From Streptomyces celluloflavus (GTDB lineage: Bacteria > Actinomycetota > Actinomycetes > Streptomycetales > Streptomycetaceae), in assembly GCA_000720995.1 (NCBI GenBank), contig JOEL01000050.1, forward strand, positions 1 to 48,800: a stretch of DNA of 48,800 nucleotides. The letters run 5' to 3'. The position numbers and the translations under genes were made by a program. The notes under the pieces are model-generated. The model saw only the letters and a list, made by a program, of their open reading frames with translations, was not told where the DNA came from and searched no databases. Positions 40,779 through 48,800 of the stretch are shown piece by piece. The first letter of the stretch is position 1. Every line of letters starts with the position of its first letter.

Positions 40779-41930
40779 GTGACACGCACGACCGTACGCA
40801 TCGCCATGAACGGCGTGACCGGACGCATGGGATACCGCCAGCATCTGGTCCGCTCCCTGCTCGCCCTGCGGGAACAGGGCGGCCTCGACCTGGGCGACGG
40901 GACGGTGATCTGGCCGGAACCGGTCCTCGTCGGCCGCTCCGCGCACAAGCTCCGGACGCTGGCCGAACGGCACGGTCTGGAGCACTGGAGCACCGACCTC
41001 GACACCGTGCTCGGCGACGACGGCATCGACATCTACTTCGACGCACAGGTCACCGCCGCCCGCGAGGAGGCCGTGCAGAAAGCGATTGCCGCCGGGAAGC
41101 ATCTGTACGTCGAGAAGCCGACCGCCACCGGGCTGGCCGGTGCGCTGGAGCTGGCCCGGTCGGCCAGGGACGCCGGCATCAAACACGGCGTCGTCCAGGA
41201 CAAGCTCTTCCTGCCCGGTCTGCGCAAGCTCCGCCGCCTGGTGGAGGGCGGGTTCTTCGGCCGCATCCTGTCCGTACGGAGCGAGTTCGGCTACTGGGTC
41301 TTCGAGGGCGACTGGCAGGAGGCGCAGCGCCCCTCGTGGAACTACCGCGCCGAGGACGGCGGCGGTATCGCGGCCGATATGTTCCCGCACTGGGAGTATG
41401 TGCTGCACGAGCTGTTCGGACCGGTCAAGACCGTCCAGGCGCAGGTCACCACGCATATCCCGCGCCGCTGGGACGAGTCGGGCACACCGTACGACGCCAC
41501 CGCCGACGACGCCGCGTACGGCATCTTCGAGCTGGCGGGCGGTATCGTCGCGCAGCTCAACTCCTCCTGGGCGGTGCGGGTGCACCGCGACGAACTGGTG
41601 GAGTTCCAGGTGGACGGCACCGAGGGATCGGCCGTCGCCGGACTGCGCGGCTGCCGGGTCCAGCACCGCTCCAGCACCCCCAAACCCGTCTGGAACCCGG
41701 ATATTCCGGCGAGTGAGCGGTTCCGCGAGCAGTGGCAGGAAGTCCCCGACAACGCCGAGTTCGACAACGGCTTCAAGGCGCAGTGGGAGCTGTTCCTGCG
41801 GCATGTCGTCCGCGACGAACCCTGGCGCTGGGACCTGATGGCGGGCGCCCGCGGTGTCCAACTGGCCGAACTGGGGCTGCGGTCGTCGGCCGAGGGACGC
41901 CGCCTGGACGTGCCGGAGCTGACGCTGTGA
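40779..41930 (+). CDS. Gfo/Idh/MocA-family NAD(P)-dependent oxidoreductase
   Basis: 383 residues from GTG 40779; the frame is open further left, but the promoter and operator lie only 100-150 nt upstream, and VTRTTVRIAMNGVTGRMG is the expected Rossmann start. The family motif EKP is in HLYVEKPTATGLAGALELA. The C-terminal domain contains LFLPGLRKLRRLVEGGFFGR, SWNYRAEDGGGIAADMFPHW (active-site Asp and His) and LNSSWAVRVHRDEL. Relatives oxidise sugars, cyclitols or their acids. It is the first gene of a three-gene operon whose next start overlaps its stop (GTGA). Confidence 0.92.
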   Translation: MTRTTVRIAMNGVTGRMGYRQHLVRSLLALREQGGLDLGDGTVIWPEPVLVGRSAHKLRTLAERHGLEHWSTDLDTVLGDDGIDIYFDAQVTAAREEAVQKAIAAGKHLYVEKPTATGLAGALELARSARDAGIKHGVVQDKLFLPGLRKLRRLVEGGFFGRILSVRSEFGYWVFEGDWQEAQRPSWNYRAEDGGGIAADMFPHWEYVLHELFGPVKTVQAQVTTHIPRRWDESGTPYDATADDAAYGIFELAGGIVAQLNSSWAVRVHRDELVEFQVDGTEGSAVAGLRGCRVQHRSSTPKPVWNPDIPASERFREQWQEVPDNAEFDNGFKAQWELFLRHVVRDEPWRWDLMAGARGVQLAELGLRSSAEGRRLDVPELTL

Positions 41931-43066
41931 CCGCCGCCGGACCCCGGGCGGGCCACCGTTCGCCGGCGGCCGCCCGTACCGTCTTCGCCGCCGCCCATGT
42001 GGTGGCCGATCCGCGCGCCGACACCCCGGTGGACGGCCCGGCCGCCATCGACTGGGACGCCACCCTCGCCTTCCGCCACCACCTGTGGTCGCACGGCCTG
42101 GGCGTGGCCGAGGCGATGGACACCGCGCAGCGCGGGATGGGCCTGGACTGGCCGGCCGCCGCCGAGCTGATCCGCCGCTCCGCCGCCGAGGCACGGACCG
42201 TCGGCGGCCTGCTGGCCTGCGGCGCCGGCACCGACCAGCTCCCGGCGCACGGCGCGTCGTTGGCGGCGGTCCGGGGCGCGTACGAGGAGCAGCTGGGGCT
42301 CGTCGAGGACGCCGGTGCCCGGCCGGTCCTGATGGCGTCCCGGCAGCTCGCCGCGGCCGCCACCGGACCGGCGGACTATCTGGAGCTGTACGGCCAGCTG
42401 CTGCGCCAGGCCACCGGACCGGTCGTCCTGCACTGGCTCGGCCCGATGTTCGACCCGGCGCTGGAGGGCTACTGGGGCAGCCCCGATCTCGACGCCGCCA
42501 CCGAGACCTTCCTGCGGATCATCGCCGACCATCCCGGCAAGGTGGACGGCGTCAAGGTCTCCCTGCTGGACGCCGGCCGGGAGGTGCGGCTGCGCCGCCG
42601 GCTGCCGGCCGGCGTCCGCTGCTACACCGGCGACGATTTCCACTACCCCGAGCTGATCGCGGGTGACGACCACGGTTTCAGCCATGCGCTGCTGGGCGTC
42701 TTCGACCCGCTGGCACCACTGGCGGCCGAGGCCGTGCGCCTCCTGGACCCCGCGGTTCCCGGGGACCCGGCGGACCGCGGGGACCCGGCCGCCTTCCGGG
42801 CCGCCCTGGACCCGACCGTCGCGCTCGCCCGGCACCTCTTCCAGGCGCCGACCCGCTACTACAAGACCGGTGTCGTGCTGCTGGCCTGGCTCGCCGGGCA
42901 CCAGTCGCACTTCACCATGGTCGGCGGGCTCCAGTCGGCCCGCTCGCTGCCGCATCTGCGGCGCGCGTACCAACTGGCCGACGGGCTCGGCCTCTTCCCG
43001 GACCCGGAGCTCGCCGCCGCCCGGATGCGCCAACTGCTCGCCGTGTACGGAGAGGCGGACGTATGA
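41927..43066 (+). CDS. DUF993-family protein, dihydrodipicolinate-synthase-like aldolase
   Basis: 379 residues from GTG 41927, overlapping the oxidoreductase stop as GTGA. I recognise the DUF993 pattern, annotated as a dihydrodipicolinate-synthase-family protein: WDATLAFRHHLWSHGLGVAE, AMDTAQRGMGLDW, GPVVLHWLGPMFDPALEGYW, VDGVKVSLLD (probable Schiff-base Lys), CYTGDDFHYPELIAGDD, and LAWLAGHQSHFTMVGGLQSA near the end. It is expected to be a TIM-barrel class I aldolase cleaving a 2-oxo sugar acid-like intermediate to pyruvate or a similar product. Its place between the oxidoreductase and the isomerase fits a catabolic role. The substrate is unknown. Confidence 0.83.
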   Translation: MTAAGPRAGHRSPAAARTVFAAAHVVADPRADTPVDGPAAIDWDATLAFRHHLWSHGLGVAEAMDTAQRGMGLDWPAAAELIRRSAAEARTVGGLLACGAGTDQLPAHGASLAAVRGAYEEQLGLVEDAGARPVLMASRQLAAAATGPADYLELYGQLLRQATGPVVLHWLGPMFDPALEGYWGSPDLDAATETFLRIIADHPGKVDGVKVSLLDAGREVRLRRRLPAGVRCYTGDDFHYPELIAGDDHGFSHALLGVFDPLAPLAAEAVRLLDPAVPGDPADRGDPAAFRAALDPTVALARHLFQAPTRYYKTGVVLLAWLAGHQSHFTMVGGLQSARSLPHLRRAYQLADGLGLFPDPELAAARMRQLLAVYGEADV

Positions 43067-44025
43067 CGGACTCCGGCCGGCCGGCCGCCGCGGCCGATCT
43101 GCTCGCCCGCCTGAGCCTCAACCAGGAGACCGTCAAACAGTGGTCGCTGCCGGAGCTCGCCGACGGGTGCGCGCGGGCGGGCGTGCGCGGGGTGGGCCTG
43201 TGGCGCGCGCCGGTGCAGGAGTACGGACCGGCCGCCGCCGCCCGGCTCGTACGGGATGCCGGGCTGACCGTCACCAGCCTGTGCCGCGGCGGTTTCCTCA
43301 CCGCCCAGGACCCGGCCGGGCAGGCGGCCGCCCTGGAGGACAACCGGGCCGCCATCGAGGAGGCCGCCGTCCTCGGTACGGACACCCTGGTCCTGGTAGC
43401 GGGCGGACTGCCGCCCGGCAGCCGCGATCTGCACGGCGCCCGGGAGCGGATCGCGGACGCGCTGGGCGAGTTGGGACCGTACGCCGCGGCGCGGGGCGTA
43501 CGGCTGGCGATCGAACCGCTGCACCCGATGTACGCGGCGGACCGGTGTGTGGTCTCCACCCTCACCCAGGCGCTCGATCTCGCCGAACGGTTCCCCGCCG
43601 ACCAGGTGGGGGTGGTCGTGGACACGTACCACCTGTGGTGGGACGACACGGCCGGTGCCCAGATCGCCCGCGCGGGCGGGACGGACGCGGGGCCGGCGGG
43701 GACGGACACGGCGGCCGGGCCGGACGCGGTGGCCGGGGCCGGTGGTACGGGCGGCGCCGGGGGACCGGCGGGCGGTGGTGCCGGCTCGCGGATCGCCGCC
43801 TTCCAGCTGGCCGACTGGGTCACCCCGTTGCCCGAGGGCGTCCTCCTGGGGCGTGGGCAGCTCGGCGACGGGTCGGTGGACTTCCGGTGGTTCCGGGAGC
43901 GGGTCGACGCGGCCGGCTACCGGGGGCCCATCGAGGTGGAGATCTTCAACCCGGCGCTGTGGGCACGGGACGGCGCGCAGGTCCTGGCCGAGATCGTCAA
44001 CCGCTTCGCGGCGCACGTCGGCTGA
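43063..44025 (+). CDS. Sugar phosphate isomerase/epimerase-like TIM barrel
   Basis: 320 residues from ATG 43063 (ATGA overlap with the DUF993 stop, GGAGAGG upstream). The xylose-isomerase-like barrel carries RGVGLWRAPVQEYG, RLAIEPLHPMYAADRCVV (metal Glu), VGVVVDTYHLWWDD (Asp/His), FQLADWV and the final metal Glu in YRGPIEVEIFNPALW. A Gly/Ala/Thr-rich insert of about 45 residues around 208-250 interrupts the barrel; it is low-complexity and probably a surface loop. It is the last gene of the LacI-controlled operon and is followed by a strong hairpin. Confidence 0.9.
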   Translation: MTDSGRPAAAADLLARLSLNQETVKQWSLPELADGCARAGVRGVGLWRAPVQEYGPAAAARLVRDAGLTVTSLCRGGFLTAQDPAGQAAALEDNRAAIEEAAVLGTDTLVLVAGGLPPGSRDLHGARERIADALGELGPYAAARGVRLAIEPLHPMYAADRCVVSTLTQALDLAERFPADQVGVVVDTYHLWWDDTAGAQIARAGGTDAGPAGTDTAAGPDAVAGAGGTGGAGGPAGGGAGSRIAAFQLADWVTPLPEGVLLGRGQLGDGSVDFRWFRERVDAAGYRGPIEVEIFNPALWARDGAQVLAEIVNRFAAHVG

Positions 44026-44178
44026 CGGCGCCGGTGCGTACCGGGCCGCCACCTCCGGCGACCGGGCAACAGCTCGGCGGAACGGCACAACCGTTCCGCG
44101 GCCACGAAGGTCATATCCGGCGGCGGTCTCGTGTGGGGAGGGATCCGGGGGGATCCGGGGCCGGCCCGGAGGGGGAAC

Positions 44179-44209
44179 CGAGGGGTCCGGCCCGGTGCCG
44201 GACCCCTCG
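44179..44209 (+). terminator. Perfect 13-bp hairpin terminator after the sugar operon
   Basis: CGAGGGGTCCGGC (44179-44191) and GCCGGACCCCTCG (44197-44209) form perfect 13-bp arms with a 5-nt loop, 154 nt after the isomerase stop and 92 nt before the helicase ATG. A direct pair of GGGGATCCGG lies a little upstream. It probably isolates the helicase gene from read-through. Confidence 0.85.
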
Positions 44210-44300
44210 ATGGCGGTCCGGGCGCGCGCCCGCCGGGCGGGCGGTGGCCCGGGGACACCGGCCGGGACGTGTTGTCGGACCCGGGCGGTACGGTCGGGTC

Positions 44301-46511
44301 ATGGTCAACGCAGCCGTGGTGGAAGGGGTCCTGGAGCGGATCACCTACGCCAACGAGGAGAGCGGCTATACGGTCGCGCGGGTCGACACCGGCCGGGGCG
44401 CCGGCGATCTCCTCACCGTCGTCGGCGCGTTGCTCGGCGCGCAGCCGGGGGAGTCGCTGCGCATGGAGGGGCGCTGGGGCTCCCATCCGCAGTACGGCAA
44501 GCAGTTCACGGTCGAGAACTACACCACCGTGCTGCCCGCCACGATCCAGGGCATCCGGCGCTATCTCGGCTCGGGGCTGATCAAGGGCATCGGCCCGCGG
44601 ATCGCCGACCGCATCGTGGAGCACTTCGGCACGGACACCCTCGACGTCATCGAGGAGCGGCCCGAGCGGCTGATCGAGGTGCCCGGCCTCGGCCCGAAGC
44701 GGACGAAGCTGATCGGCGCGGCGTGGGAGGAGCAGAAGGCCATCAAGGAGGTGATGGTCTTCCTCCAGGGCGTCGGCGTCTCGACCTCCATCGCGGTGCG
44801 CATCTACAAGAAGTACGGCGACGCCTCCATCTCCGTCGTCCGCAACCAGCCCTACCGCCTGGCCGCGGATGTGTGGGGCATCGGCTTTCTGACCGCCGAC
44901 CGCATCGCCCAGGCCGTCGGCATCCCGCACGACAGCCCCGACCGGGTCAAAGCGGGCCTCCAGTACGCCCTGTCGCAGTCCACCGACCAGGGGCACTGCT
45001 TCCTCCCCGAGGAGCGGCTGATCGCGGACGCGGTGAAGCTGCTCCAGGTGGACACCGGACTGGTCATCGACTGCCTGGGCGAGCTGGCCGCGGACCCCGA
45101 GGGGGTGGTCCGCGAGCAGGTGCCCGGCGACGCGGACGGCGAGCGGGTCACCGCCGTCTACCTGGTGCCGTTCCACCGCGCGGAGATCTCCCTGGCCGGC
45201 CGGCTGACCCGGCTGCTGCGGACGGACGAGGACCGGATGCCGGCGTTCCGGGACGTGGCGTGGGACAAGGCGCTGGCATGGCTCGCGAAGCGGACGGGCG
45301 CCGAGCTGGCGCCGGAGCAGCAGGCTGCGGTGCGGCTGGCGCTGACGCGGAAGGTCGCGGTGCTCACCGGCGGGCCGGGCTGCGGCAAGTCCTTCACGGT
45401 CCGTTCGGTGGTGGAGCTGGCCCGTGCGAAGAAGGCCAAGGTGGTGCTGGCGGCGCCGACCGGCCGGGCGGCCAAGCGGCTCGCGGAGCTGACCGGGGCG
45501 GACGCCTCCACGGTGCACCGCCTCCTGGAGCTCAAGCCCGGCGGCGACGCCGCGTACGACGCGGACCGCCCGCTCGACGCCGATCTGGTGGTGGTGGACG
45601 AGGCGTCGATGCTCGATCTGCTGCTCGCGAACAAGCTGGTCAAGGCGGTGCCGCCCGGTGCCCATCTGCTGCTGGTGGGGGATGTCGACCAGCTGCCGTC
45701 GGTCGGTGCGGGCGAGGTGCTGCGCGATCTGCTCGCCGAGTCGGGTCCGGTGCCGGCCGTCCGGCTGACCAGGATCTTCCGGCAGGCCCAGCAGTCCGGG
45801 GTGGTCACCAACGCCCACCGCATCAATTCCGGTGTCCCGCCGCTGACGACCGGCCTGCCGGATTTCTTCCTGTTCGCCGAGGAGGACACGGAGGAGACCG
45901 GGCGGCTGACGGTCGATGTGGTGGCCCACCGGATCCCGGCGAAGTTCGGACTCGACCCGCGCCGGGATGTCCAGGTGCTGGCGCCGATGCACCGCGGTCC
46001 GGCCGGGGCGGGCGCCCTGAACGCCCTGCTCCAGCAGGCCGTCACCCCGGCGCGCCCCGATCTGCCCGAGCGGCGCTTCGGCGGCCGGGTCTTCCGGGTC
46101 GGCGACAAAGTCACCCAGATCCGTAACAACTATGAAAAAGGCCGTAACGGCGTCTTCAACGGCACGGTCGGTGTGGTCACCGCGCTGAGCGTCGACGACC
46201 AGCGGCTGACGGTGCTCACCGACGAGGACGAGGAGGTCCCCTACGACTTCGACGAACTCGACGAGCTCTCGCACGCCTACGCGGTGACGATCCATCGCTC
46301 ACAGGGCAGCGAATACCCCGCCGTGGTGATTCCGGTCACCACGAGCGCCTGGATGATGTTGCAGCGCAATCTGTTGTATACCGCCGTGACCCGGGCAAAA
46401 CGATTGGTGGTGCTGGTCGGCTCACGGAGGGCATTGGGGCAGGCCGTGCGCACCGTATCCGCCGGTCGGCGGTGTACGGCTCTCGATCACCGGCTTGGCG
46501 GTGCGATGTGA
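44301..46511 (+). CDS. recD2: RecD2-like ATP-dependent DNA helicase
   Basis: 736 residues from ATG 44301 (no strong ribosome site; the frame is open far upstream but is a shadow of the preceding gene). RecD2 layout: an N-terminal OB-like domain (VEGVLERITYANEESGYTVA), helix-hairpin-helix elements (GIGPRIADRIVEHFG, VPGLGPKRTKLI), then SF1B helicase motifs: LTGGPGCGKSFT (Walker A), APTGRAAKRLAEL, VVDEASMLDLLLA (Walker B), VGDVDQLPSVGAGEVL, LTRIFRQAQQSG, TIHRSQGSEYPAVVIP and YTAVTRAKRLVVLVG. It moves 5' to 3' on DNA in repair or replication-fork maintenance, without RecBC partners in most bacteria that carry it. Confidence 0.94.
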   Translation: MVNAAVVEGVLERITYANEESGYTVARVDTGRGAGDLLTVVGALLGAQPGESLRMEGRWGSHPQYGKQFTVENYTTVLPATIQGIRRYLGSGLIKGIGPRIADRIVEHFGTDTLDVIEERPERLIEVPGLGPKRTKLIGAAWEEQKAIKEVMVFLQGVGVSTSIAVRIYKKYGDASISVVRNQPYRLAADVWGIGFLTADRIAQAVGIPHDSPDRVKAGLQYALSQSTDQGHCFLPEERLIADAVKLLQVDTGLVIDCLGELAADPEGVVREQVPGDADGERVTAVYLVPFHRAEISLAGRLTRLLRTDEDRMPAFRDVAWDKALAWLAKRTGAELAPEQQAAVRLALTRKVAVLTGGPGCGKSFTVRSVVELARAKKAKVVLAAPTGRAAKRLAELTGADASTVHRLLELKPGGDAAYDADRPLDADLVVVDEASMLDLLLANKLVKAVPPGAHLLLVGDVDQLPSVGAGEVLRDLLAESGPVPAVRLTRIFRQAQQSGVVTNAHRINSGVPPLTTGLPDFFLFAEEDTEETGRLTVDVVAHRIPAKFGLDPRRDVQVLAPMHRGPAGAGALNALLQQAVTPARPDLPERRFGGRVFRVGDKVTQIRNNYEKGRNGVFNGTVGVVTALSVDDQRLTVLTDEDEEVPYDFDELDELSHAYAVTIHRSQGSEYPAVVIPVTTSAWMMLQRNLLYTAVTRAKRLVVLVGSRRALGQAVRTVSAGRRCTALDHRLGGAM

Positions 46512-46685
46512 TGTCACCCCTTTCCCAATCGGGGCGAAAGGGAGCAGGATGGGCGCTCGGACGGCACTGAGTGCCGCGATGAGGCTCTATGGCCGACCCC
46601 GAGTGCACAGCCAAGGTCCAAATGGGGGAAGGTATAGGCAGTCAGGGCACCTCGAAGAAGAGGCACAACGTCGGTGAGGGATGAC

Positions 46686-47975
46686 GTGAGCGACAACTCT
46701 GTAGTACTGCGTTACGGGGACGGCGAATACAGCTACCCGATTGTCGACAGCAGCGTCGGCGACAAGGGCTTCGACATCTCGAAGCTGCGCGCCCAGACCG
46801 GTCTGGTGACCCTGGATTCCGGTTACGGCAACACTGCCGCGTATAAATCCGCGATCACCTATCTGGATGGTGAGAACGGGATTCTTCGCTACCGCGGCTA
46901 CCCGATCGAGCAGCTCGCAGAGCGCAGCACGTTCGTCGAGACCGCGTACCTGCTGATCAACGGTGAGCTGCCCACCGTTGACGAGCTGGCGAACTTCAAG
47001 CAGGACATCACCTACCACACCCTGCTGCACGAGGACGTCAAGCGCTTCTACGACGGCTTCCCCCGGGACGCCCACCCGATGGCGATGCTGTCGTCGGTCG
47101 TCAGCGCGCTGTCGACGTTCTACCAGGACAGCCACAACCCGTTCGACGAGCGGCAGCGGCACATCTCCACGATCCGGCTGCTGGCCAAGCTGCCCACGAT
47201 CGCGGCGTACGCGTACAAGAAGTCCGTCGGCCACCCGGTCGTCTACCCGAGCAACGAGCTCGGCTACGTCGAGAACTTCCTGCGGATGACGTTCTCGGTG
47301 CCGGCCGCCGAGTTCGACCTCGACCCGGTCGTCGTGGGCGCCCTGGACAAGCTGCTGATCCTGCACGCGGACCACGAGCAGAACTGCTCCACCTCCACCG
47401 TGCGCCTGGTCGGCTCCTCGCAGGCGAACCTCTTCGCCTCGATCTCGGCCGGTATCAACGCGCTGTGGGGCCCGCTGCACGGCGGCGCCAACCAGTCGGT
47501 GCTGGAGATGCTGGAAGGCATCCAGCGCGATGGCGGCGATGTCGACGCCTTCATCCGCAAGGTGAAGAACAAGGAAGACGGCGTGAAGCTCATGGGCTTC
47601 GGGCACCGCGTCTACAAGAACTTCGACCCCCGGGCGAAGATCATCAAGGCGGCGGCGCACGACGTCCTGTCGGCCCTTGGCAAGTCCGACGAGCTGCTGG
47701 ACATCGCCCTCAAGCTGGAGGAGCACGCGCTCTCCGACGACTACTTCGTCTCGCGCAAGCTCTACCCGAACGTCGACTTCTACACCGGCCTGATCTACCG
47801 GGCGATGGGCTTCCCGACCGAGATGTTCACCGTGCTCTTCGCGCTCGGCCGGCTGCCCGGCTGGATCGCCCAGTGGCACGAGATGATCAAGGAGCCCGGC
47901 TCCCGCATCGGCCGCCCGCGCCAGATCTACACCGGCGTCGTCGAGCGCGACTTCGTCCCGGTCGAGCAGCGCTGA
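46686..47975 (+). CDS. gltA: Citrate synthase
   Basis: 429 residues from GTG 46686 (VSDNSVVLRYGDGEY). An in-frame GTG at 46674 is an alternative, but the chosen start agrees with Streptomyces citrate synthases as I remember them. The type I hexameric synthase has the catalytic His in PLHGGANQSVLEML, the second His in LMGFGHRVYKNFDPRAK, and the Asp in PNVDFYTGLIYRAMG. The C-terminus ends RPRQIYTGVVERDFVPVEQR. It condenses oxaloacetate and acetyl-CoA to citrate, the entry step of the TCA cycle. It is monocistronic between the helicase and a terminator hairpin. In S. coelicolor the equivalent gene is called citA. Confidence 0.97.
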   Translation: MSDNSVVLRYGDGEYSYPIVDSSVGDKGFDISKLRAQTGLVTLDSGYGNTAAYKSAITYLDGENGILRYRGYPIEQLAERSTFVETAYLLINGELPTVDELANFKQDITYHTLLHEDVKRFYDGFPRDAHPMAMLSSVVSALSTFYQDSHNPFDERQRHISTIRLLAKLPTIAAYAYKKSVGHPVVYPSNELGYVENFLRMTFSVPAAEFDLDPVVVGALDKLLILHADHEQNCSTSTVRLVGSSQANLFASISAGINALWGPLHGGANQSVLEMLEGIQRDGGDVDAFIRKVKNKEDGVKLMGFGHRVYKNFDPRAKIIKAAAHDVLSALGKSDELLDIALKLEEHALSDDYFVSRKLYPNVDFYTGLIYRAMGFPTEMFTVLFALGRLPGWIAQWHEMIKEPGSRIGRPRQIYTGVVERDFVPVEQR

Positions 47976-48005
47976 CGGCCACACGCCGAGCGCAGTGAAC
48001 CCGGA

Positions 48006-48038
48006 CCGGCCCCCGCCCCTCGAAGGGACGGGGGCCGG
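48006..48038 (+). terminator. Citrate synthase terminator hairpin
   Basis: CCGGCCCCCG (48006-48015) pairs perfectly with CGGGGGCCGG (48029-48038), and the loop itself holds a CCCT-CG-AAGGG stem. It starts 31 nt after the citrate synthase stop. Confidence 0.88.
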
Positions 48039-48156
48039 CCGCGTTCGGGGCCGTCGAGGGCCGCCGCCGTCGCGCCCGGCCACGGCCTCGTAAGGGCCAC
48101 CGGGAGCGCCGTCCACGGCCTCGTACGGGCCGCCGGAAAGGTTGCGCAAACGAGAA

Positions 48157-48201
48157 GCGCCCCGCCTCCAGATCCCCCCACGGGTCCGGAGTGCGGGGCG
48201 C
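48157..48201. terminator. Second GC-rich stem downstream of citrate synthase
   Basis: GCGCCCCGC (48157-48165) pairs with GCGGGGCGC (48193-48201), continued by CTCC against GGAG. It may terminate the copper ATPase transcript coming from the right, although it is about 340 nt past that stop, or be a structured RNA element. Confidence 0.5.
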
Positions 48202-48544
48202 CTCCCTTGTCCCGGTTCGGATTCCCCCCACGGGATCCGTCCGGGCGTTCTGGGTTGCACCGCGCTCTGCCGGGACGCGCACATTCGGGAGGGCCGCTCA
48301 AAGCTCCCCGGGCGCGTCGTCCCGGCCACGCGTTGCCGAGCACGATCCCCCAAGATCGGCACGGCTTTGCAGTGCAAGCCCCGCCGGGGTGCCTGCACTG
48401 CCCGGTTAGACTCACGACCCCCCTCAATGGTTACGTTCGGATCTCTGTGATCTGGGTCTCCTGCCATAAGGGGGCGAATATGGTCAAGGGTTGCGATTTG
48501 AAGATCAAGGCTTTCCCGTATGGGTGTTGTGTCAGTTGTGAGAG
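48202..48544. other. Intergenic region with an AT-richer segment and a doubtful small ORF
   Basis: No firm gene between the second stem and the ATPase stop. From about 48415 the sequence becomes clearly less GC-rich. A plus-strand frame from ATG 48481, behind AAGGGGG at 7 nt, encodes MVKGCDLKIKAFPYGCCVSC and runs to 48671, antisense to the ATPase end. The ribosome site is good, but the antisense half is probably chance. A leader peptide or antisense transcript remains possible. Confidence 0.35.
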
Positions 48545-48800
48545 CTATGTGAAAGCGCGCAGCCGCAGGCTGTTGGCAACCACGAAGACCGACGAGAAGG
48601 CCATCGCGGCGCCCGCGATCATCGGGTTGAGCAGTCCGGCGGCGGCCAGCGGGAGCGCCGCGACGTTGTAACCGAACGCCCAGCAGAGATTTCCCTTGAT
48701 CGTGCCGAGGGTGGCGCGGGCGAGGCGGATGGCGTCGGCGGCGGTGCGGAGGTCGCCGCGGACGAGGGTGAGGTCGCCGGCTTCGATGGCGGCGTCGGTG
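48545..48800 (-). CDS. Copper-type P-type ATPase, C-terminal part (N-terminus off window)
   Basis: 85 codons ending at TAG 48545-48547; the gene enters from the right edge. The visible part reads [79 protein letters not shown]. This is the end of the P domain and the last two membrane helices of P1B-type ATPases. [13 protein letters not shown] and [15 protein letters not shown] carry the Asn-Tyr and Met/Ser residues that bind Cu(I) in CopA-type pumps. It exports copper at the plasma membrane. The residue before WAFGYN is Cys where Phe is more usual. Confidence 0.93.
   Translation of the reverse strand, partial: TDAAIEAGDLTLVRGDLRTAADAIRLARATLGTIKGNLCWAFGYNVAALPLAAAGLLNPMIAGAAMAFSSVFVVANSLRLRAFT

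Noticed and set aside
42663-44300. Upstream extension of the helicase frame to 42663
   Set aside because: The extra region is an Arg/Pro/Gly-rich shadow of the DUF993 and isomerase genes and crosses a strong terminator.
46587-48467. 626-codon minus-strand frame opposite citrate synthase
   Set aside because: Antisense shadow; citrate synthase is unambiguous on the plus strand.

Overview
The window is chromosomal DNA from a high-GC actinomycete, almost certainly Streptomyces. It shows very strong G/C bias at third codon positions, frequent GTG starts, many 4-nt ATGA/GTGA overlaps, a TTA codon confined to a regulator, and families typical of the genus (PucR, YhgE/Pip, Eis-like GNAT, PS-10 peptidase, DUF993, RecD2). 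I saw no rRNA, tRNA, CRISPR array, transposase or phage gene. From memory, the order copper ATPase, citrate synthase, RecD-like helicase resembles the SCO2731-SCO2737 area of S. coelicolor. That was not checked.

Layout. (1) 1-9.4 kb, minus strand: an orphan type VII secretion (ESX-like) toxin locus. It holds a possible immunity protein, a WXG100 protein, a 2156-residue polymorphic toxin and a partial STAND-like protein running off the left edge. The toxin has a CpnT-like N-terminus, about 1,000 residues of Pro/Gln/His/Asp-rich repeats, a papain-fold glutamine-deamidase-like domain and a C-terminal zinc deaminase domain. No Ecc secretion machinery is in the window. (2) 9.7-15.2 kb: a PucR regulator divergent from a sodium:solute symporter, then a ThDP-dependent decarboxylase/synthase-like enzyme. 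(3) 15.2-19.1 kb, minus strand: a coupled operon of a degenerate ABC ATPase, a YhgE/Pip membrane protein and a TetR repressor, with a TetR-type operator at the operon start. (4) 19.1-23.9 kb: a relic of a GH65 glycosidase gene, then a single-chain full ABC exporter.

(5) 23.9-34.1 kb: an accessory block. Eight tightly packed minus-strand genes encode 2-oxopent-4-enoate hydratase, acylating acetaldehyde dehydrogenase, 4-hydroxy-2-oxovalerate aldolase, KAS III, a free acyl carrier protein, a CitE-like lyase, a MaoC-like hydratase and an Eis-like acetyltransferase. A TPR-type regulator with a TTA (bldA) codon is divergent. A NUDIX hydrolase and an APH-like kinase follow. Lower meta-cleavage enzymes with KAS III/ACP and no ring-cleavage enzyme suggest a small uncharacterised biosynthetic operon. 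This is the strongest candidate here for a previously undescribed system.

(6) 34.2-44.2 kb: a secreted S37 peptidase and a secreted GH3 enzyme that converge on a strong terminator, then a LacI-controlled sugar or cyclitol catabolic locus (Gfo/Idh/MocA oxidoreductase, DUF993 aldolase-like protein, two xylose-isomerase-like TIM barrels). A LacI-type operator sits just after a recognisable promoter. (7) 44.3-48.8 kb: RecD2-like helicase, citrate synthase, terminator hairpins and the C-terminus of a copper-type P-type ATPase at the right edge.
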